A stretch of 64,000 bases of DNA from Drosophila miranda (taxonomy: Eukaryota; Arthropoda; Insecta; Diptera; Drosophilidae), in the NCBI RefSeq assembly GCF_003369915.1, contig NC_046676.1:16412001-16476000 (forward strand). The letters run 5' to 3'. Positions 58,146 to 64,000 of this stretch are shown here, piece after piece. The notes beneath the pieces are model-generated. The model was not told the origin of the DNA. It was given only the letters and a program-made list of their open reading frames with translations, and did no database searches. Made by a program: the position numbers and the translations under genes. Numbering within the stretch: the stretch's first letter is position 1; each line of letters opens with the position of its first letter.

Positions 58146-61018
58146 ACAAGGGCCGTGTTATGCAATGGCCATTATCACTTCATGATTTGCCAAACGCTGC
58201 AAACGATAAGCTGCAAAAAGTGCCTAAAACCATTGGCCCCCCCATCACGTCCCCCAAATTGATGCTCGACTCGAGGCGCACCTGTGCGTCCTCCTGGAAA
58301 AGAGAGAGGCTCCGAAAACAAAGTACATGTCGTGCATCGGCACCCAAGCATTTGAGGAGTTTCCAGTGGTTTTCCACGCTGCTCTTGACCCATTTTCCAT
58401 GGCCGAGCGGCTTTTTGTGACTGAGATTTGTTAACGATCTGTTTACTGATTGGCCAATGCGTGCGGTCTGGACATTATTTCATGCGATTCGTCACGTGCC
58501 ATAAACTACAGTGCTTTCAGGGTTTCTACTCTGCTTTTTTTTTTGGCTATCTCTGGTCTGTGGCTTTCCATGCAAATCACGTGCCTGCTCTGGGTCTTCA
58601 ATCTTTGTTGATTGATCTCAAACAAGTGGCAAACACTTGAATGAGTTCACTTTGCGCTTCAATGCTAAACGAGGGATACAGATACAGATACTATTGTAAC
58701 TACGGGCAGCGTAGATACTCTGGCTAGTGCTAAGTATGAGCTCATGACTTGACCGCATTTACGAACATTTTCGACTTACGAGAACATTCTCAATAGCTTG
58801 TGATTGATTAGCATGGATATAATACAATGGCCCCACAGACTTTATATAACCCGAAAAAAGGCATAATGATCTGGCACAAACTCGAGGGTAGGACCGCAAT
58901 CTTTTCGAGATAAAATGTACACATTTTTTGGCTGAACAATCATCTCTGCTGTAGAGTTTAGTTCTGAGCATCCCACAACTCTCTGGGGAATGATTTATTC
59001 TGTCTAGAACGTAGCCTTCTGTAGATAGCCTTTTGTTGATTCATTTACTTAATATCTATTTAGATACATACACCAGATACTAGATATATAGGCAGTGTAT
59101 CTCCGTGATTTGAGCAAAAAACTAAACTTTGGAAGACGTGATCCGCTCAATGAGAAATTCCCCCGCCGAAGCGATGAATAAAATTCTCAAAATTACATAA
59201 GCAGATAATAAGCCACACAGATACTCTCGCACACCAAACACACAGGTACAATTCAGCAAAAAAGCGCTTAAAAACAATTCGCAACAACAATAAAAAACCC
59301 GTGTCGCCATGCAATAATCTCAAAAGCTGCTGAAACGACAACAATTGTTCGGCTCGGCTTCCGAGCAGAGCTAGAAAAGAGCATCTACGAGATACACAAC
59401 TGGACGTAGACAGAGCCGCAGATACATGCATATACCTATAGGTTGCCAGATGCGTGCTCGACGGAAGTGATTTTGTTTTTCATCAGTAATATTTATATAA
59501 AGGAAAAGTAAAAATATATAAAGGAAAACCTGTCTCCTCGATGATTGCATCTGGCATCAGAGAGTTTGCATAATCGGATCTACAAGTGAATCCTGAAGGC
59601 ACTCCACGTATCTCCTGGATTTGCCAGACTCTAGAGAGAACTTGGATCTGATCTGAAAGTATATTTCGATTATTCAGGGGGCCAATACTAATACAAATAC
59701 TCTACTGCATTTGTTGGCCGTTTCCACTCGTATTCCGCTTGCGATTTCGAATTTGTTTTCTATTTATTCCAATGAATAACAAAGAAAGCAGACTAAATGT
59801 TTTGGCCTGGGCCTGGGCTTGGGTTGGGTTGGGTTTTCCATTCAGTGGCAGAGGCACTGCAGTGCCAAAACGAAAGTGCCAGCGGATGGGTTGGGTTGGG
59901 ATGGGTATGAACCCGACGAATGCCATTCGAATTCCGTTTTCATGCACCAAGAAGTAGACATGGGCAATGGTGCTCCATTCGGGTTAAAAAGAATTCCATA
60001 AACTGGTTTCTTATCCTATTTTTGGGATTGATTTCTCTGCCCCACGACTGCGACTTTTGGCTAGAATCTAGCGAAATTTCGAATGCGCTAATTGCCAGCC
60101 CTCCTCACATGACGGCATACAGGCCTGCTGTAGGAAACATCTTAGATATACAATATGTACATCCTACAGATGCATGTGTGTGGGATAAATATTTGTTTTT
60201 CCACGGCTCCCGTCTTCGGTTTCTTCTACTTATGTAGTCTGTAGTCCGCTGCATGTTTGATACGAACTTTCTACAAACGAGTTTCACTTTCCACTCAAAG
60301 AAAGTAGCCGAAAAGGCAGGCCGCTAAATAGGCGAAGAAGAAGGCGCAGAAGGAGGAAGAGACTTGAAAAGAGATTATGCAAAAAGGGGCGCAGGGAGGG
60401 GGATAATGCATTAATATATCGCCTATCGATCTCTTATGCAATCGAGTCCCCAATCGAAATGGAATTCCAATTTCCAATTTCCATTTCAACTCCAGTTCAA
60501 AAGCGACTCTAAAAAGTCTCTTGAAATCATTATTAATGAAAATTAACATAACGATATGCGAGATCTGGAGATCTATGGCCTGTTGGTGTCTGCCGTTGGC
60601 CGTCGGCCGTCTGCTGTTTCTGTAGCCATTGTAGCTGTCACATGACACTTGACTGTAGGTGGGGTCTCTCTCCGGTGTCTCTCTCTGGGGTCTCTGCTGG
60701 GGTTTCTGTGGGTTCCGGAGTCTGTGGGCAAGGTGTAGAACCGGTTTGTGGCTCCAGAGCAATGATAATTTCTTGCTGTCATCATCATCGACTCAATGAG
60801 CACCGCTAAGAGCAAAACGGGGCAACAAGTTGGGGGACTACAAAATAATAATAATAATGCAAAGAAAAATGTACTTTTGTGGTAATAGGTTAGCCTGCAC
60901 ACAGATACAGATACAGAAACAAGCATGCACAGATACACAGATACAAAGGCATGTCATTAAACAAGACACTGGGAAGAGAGAAAGATAGAGAGAGACAGAG
61001 AGAGAGAGGCCACAGCTT

Positions 61019-61040
61019 GGCCCGGCCCGGCCCGGCCCGG
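61019..61040. repeat. (GGCCC)n pentanucleotide repeat
   Basis: Four GGCCC units followed by degenerate CCGGACC units. Confidence 0.85.
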
Positions 61041-61837
61041 ACCCAACCGGACCGGCTAAAAAGTCTGTGCCCCTCTGACCGCCCTTCTATTCCCTCCCCT
61101 CCCCCTCTCAACAGTCTGTGTCATGGCACATTTCCACATTTCTCTGGCTCTCTCTCTCTCTGTCTTTCGCTAGATTTTAGCCGGCGGCGACGGCGGCGGC
61201 GGTGCCCATTATTCATGCCAATTTCTACAAGTTTTTCTCTTGTGTGATTCTTTTTTCTACTTTATTTTTCATTGTCTGTTGTATTTGTTCTTGGTTTAAG
61301 TGGACAATGTACAGAGATATAGTATGTGTACCCAAATACATATTTATAGGCGGATGTGTGCACCCTTTTGCTTGTTTCAAGCCCATTCCCATTCATTTCT
61401 GTAGCTTTGCAGCTTCCTGGGGAGGCAAGAGAATGGGAACTGTACAGGGAGAAAGGAAGGATGGATAGATTGAATAAAGAAAGACGGAGCAATGCAGGAG
61501 CAAAAGGATCCTTCATTCGATTCGGCAGAGTCATGGAAGAAATAACGAAAAGAAATAATCTAGAAATGCAATAAAAGAGCAGAGAATGTGAATGAATTGA
61601 GCGATGAATGAATGAATGAATGGAAGAAGGTACACACATATAACCGATTGAAAGCCCTAAGAAGTGAATAAATGATTAAGAGGTATTCCTCAGTTCGAGC
61701 TCTGGCATTGCGACTTGTTGCACGCCGTACGTTGCACATGAATTTGTGATTCTCTTGCAACTTGCTGTCTGCCAGCCACTGTCTGTGCTGTGTAGCATTC
61801 TTGGCAAAACTGGGCCAACGTCTGCTTATGGCCAAAG

Positions 61838-61883
61838 CCCCCTACCCCCCTATCCCCCTATCCCCCTACCCCCCTATCCCCTA
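61838..61883. repeat. (CCCCCTA)n C-rich array
   Basis: Five CCCCCTA(T/C) units in a row; G4-prone on the complementary strand and telomere-like. Confidence 0.85.
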
Positions 61884-62908
61884 GTACACTTTGTACACTT
61901 TTCATTTGTTTGCACTTGGCTGAGCGTTCCGTTTCATTTCATTAAATTGCAGTCGATGTCGATTCCCCCGAACGGAGTTTGCTCCTCCATTCGAGCCGCT
62001 TCACAGACAGCTGTGCGATGTTGTCATCGATCCACAGCCAACCCACATCCTACGCCCATTTCTGAAGCATAACCAAAACCAGAGATTTTTCATTTCACTC
62101 TTTCCGAGGTCGCCTCCGACCTGTGGCTGTGGCAAGACGACTGGTGTCTGCGAAGAGACCAAAAGCTTAGCCCACGCTTGGCCACAGACGGAGGGGGCCG
62201 GAGGAGGGGGCCAACTCAATCAAATCTTTTGGTATAGATTTATGGCTTTTCCAACCTTCTCTGGCTTGACATTTCCCAATCGAAAGAGTCCCCTCTGGAC
62301 AGCAGCCTCTACGCACATGCTGTGATCTGTGGTTCTAAAAGTATGTGGAATATGTATGGCACCTACAAATACACACATTTTATATATAGATCCATGATTT
62401 TTGGCAACAGAGAAAGAGAAAAGATCCAGAGCGAGAGCGAGGGGAAGCGATTGGTTGGGGAAGAGCGGCGTCGGTTTTTAAATAAATGACAAAATATGCA
62501 AAAGGCAGACAGCCGTTCGTTCTACACATACAGACACACCTTGTCCCCTCTTTGCCCCTCTCCTTATAACATATATACTATAGATATATCGTATATAGAT
62601 ATAGAATTCGGTGACGCAAACTGCGACAGACATTACACATGGCCGAGTTGCCCCAAAAAAAAGTGAGAAGAAATACAAAATAGAAGAAAACGGAAGTGGT
62701 CGGCCGACGGACGACTGTCCTTGTGGTAGCGCTGTGGTCTCCGCTCCTCTGATAAGATCCCGCGCCTTGGCAACAGCCAGGGCCGCCCCGCATGAATATC
62801 CAATAATGATATTAACTTTTTATTGATAATATGGCGTATGGCTCTGCATTGGATCATTGGATAACCCACACAGACACCCACACAGGGGTCTCTCGTCTCC
62901 ACTTGCCC

Positions 62909-62940
62909 TCACACTCGCACTCACACTCACACTCACACTG
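62909..62940. repeat. (CTCACA)n repeat
   Basis: About five CTCACA/CTCGCA hexamers. Confidence 0.8.
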
Positions 62941-63292
62941 CAGTTACAGAGATCGAACCAACTAAGGAAGTGAAGTAAATAAAAGCCTTAACCAGAGATT
63001 GCGGACGACAGACGAGAGACCGTTTGGTTTCAATTACGAAAATGGTCATTAAAATCTCTTGTGACGGCAACAAGTTTGTTGCTTAAGCCCAGAGCCATAG
63101 GTACAGGTGTGTGTGTGTGTGCCAGTGGCTGAGTCTGTGTTGGCCATAAAAGGTCCAAACGGGTGGAGCTGCACTTACTTGAAATATGTCTGTGTGTGGA
63201 TACTCTTGTGCCGCCAAGAAGTATTTTGACTGTTAGGTCAGGTGGTGGGGAGGAGAGGAACTGCAGAAATACAGCATTAGAGCTGTAAGCTG

Positions 63293-63380
63293 AAGCAGTG
63301 TAAGCAGTTAAGCAGTTAACTGTAAGCAGTGTTCGAAGTGTCAAAACTCTGCTGTGTGCACTAAAAGAAGTGCAAGCAGT
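63293..63380 (+). repeat. Second AAGCAGT repeat cluster
   Basis: AAGCAGT occurs at 63293, 63302, 63310, 63324 and 63374: five copies in 88 bp, with TAAGCAGTTA-type contexts. Confidence 0.65.
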
Positions 63381-64000
63381 CGAGGAAGAGGTTACGAAAA
63401 CTGTACCTAAATGGATACATTTTCTGTGTTTGATAATTGTTTCTTTCTATAATTATTAGAATTATTGATGTTTACCCCGTTTAACCCGTGGCTAGAATTT
63501 CCTTTAACCGCTTTCCTTTCCCCAAAAACCCTCAGGTCTAATTCTGATTTTGATGAATATATTTTTTCAAGCGTCTGTCAACCTTACTAAACCATTTTTT
63601 CCTCAAATGTAATTCAAAATGGGAAATTATAGATAAGATATTTATGTACGTGCGGTAAGGGCATTCCATGGTCTTCAGGCCTTGGCTACCGTCTTTGGGC
63701 AATTCCGTATGCGTGCCACATGGCGCGACTCATTCGACAATCATTCATACCGCATAACGGGGCTTAAACGAGTGGTCAACAAACCGAACATACCTCCCAC
63801 CCGCCCCCAGAGGAAGTTCCCTTCCGAGTCACTTGTGGCTCGCGAGTATTTATAAATCATACGAGTTTAGTCTCTACAGAGATATACATACATACATATA
63901 TATGCGCACAAAGTACGATATTGGAAGTAGCTAATTGTCTCTCTCTTTCTCTTTCTCTCTCTCTTTCTGTCTCTTCGTGGCTGAGCGTTGCGCCAAATTC

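Larger units (their letters stand above)
51271..64000 (+). other. Amph: Probable first intron of Amph, repeat-rich
   Basis: No exon with BAR or SH3 similarity and no independent gene was recognised in 12.7 kb. The longer open frames are low-complexity or random in composition. Contents are simple repeats (listed separately), G-rich and C-rich telomere-like arrays, and two AAGCAGT clusters. The next Amph exon (expected to start ILQNLGK-like) is not visible. Confidence 0.65.

Noticed and set aside
1..64000. tRNA genes or CRISPR-like arrays
   Set aside because: I saw no paired A/B boxes with cloverleaf potential and no regularly spaced repeats with unique spacers; the tandem repeats are simple microsatellites.

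Overview
The window is insect nuclear DNA, almost certainly Drosophila. It holds intron-rich genes with short GT-AG introns, housekeeping core-promoter motifs of the fly type (DRE, the motif-1 box GGTCACACT, Ohler motif 6), dense CA/CT/GA microsatellites and recognisable fly orthologues. The gene order frazzled, Cyp301a1, adenylate kinase 6, a stand still-like gene, ClC-b, Sin3A, Amphiphysin matches what I know of D. melanogaster 49B on 2R (Muller element C). The species cannot be fixed from the sequence alone; the microsatellite richness would suit an obscura-group fly, but that is a guess.

Layout. 1-10893 is non-coding and is best read as the large first intron of frazzled (fra, + strand). 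Nine fra exons follow (10894-17597). They encode four Ig domains, a low-complexity insert that can probably be skipped, six FN3 domains, a membrane span and the cytoplasmic P motifs. A small intronless gene of protamine/MST-HMG-box type lies in a late fra intron (16633-17040). After the fra 3'UTR comes a minus-strand cluster of DUF1091 genes: one intact three-exon gene (19673-20409) between two decayed copies. Next are Cyp301a1 (+, 21788-24603), Ak6 (-, 24758-25388) converging on it, and a BED-finger gene likely to be stil (+, 25924-27314), divergent from Ak6. The CLC-7-type exchanger ClC-b (+, 27524-30549) converges with Sin3A (-, 31424-41883, eleven coding exons). 41884-51201 is non-coding and contains a minus-strand housekeeping promoter cluster near 49.8-50.3 kb. 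The first coding exon of Amph (+) is at 51202-51270, and the rest of the window (51271-64000) looks like its first intron, full of simple repeats.

The genes are unrelated in function: axon guidance receptor, sperm chromatin candidate, secreted DUF1091 protein, cuticle-related P450, nuclear kinase, germline chromatin protein, lysosomal exchanger, global corepressor and a BAR protein. The less ordinary items are the nested sperm-chromatin candidate, the decaying DUF1091 array, a foldback element with 23-bp terminal inverted repeats in a Sin3A intron, a near-perfect palindrome in the fra intron, in-phase alternative splice sites in fra and Sin3A, and short-motif arrays in the fra and Amph introns. 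I saw no convincing new multi-gene system.
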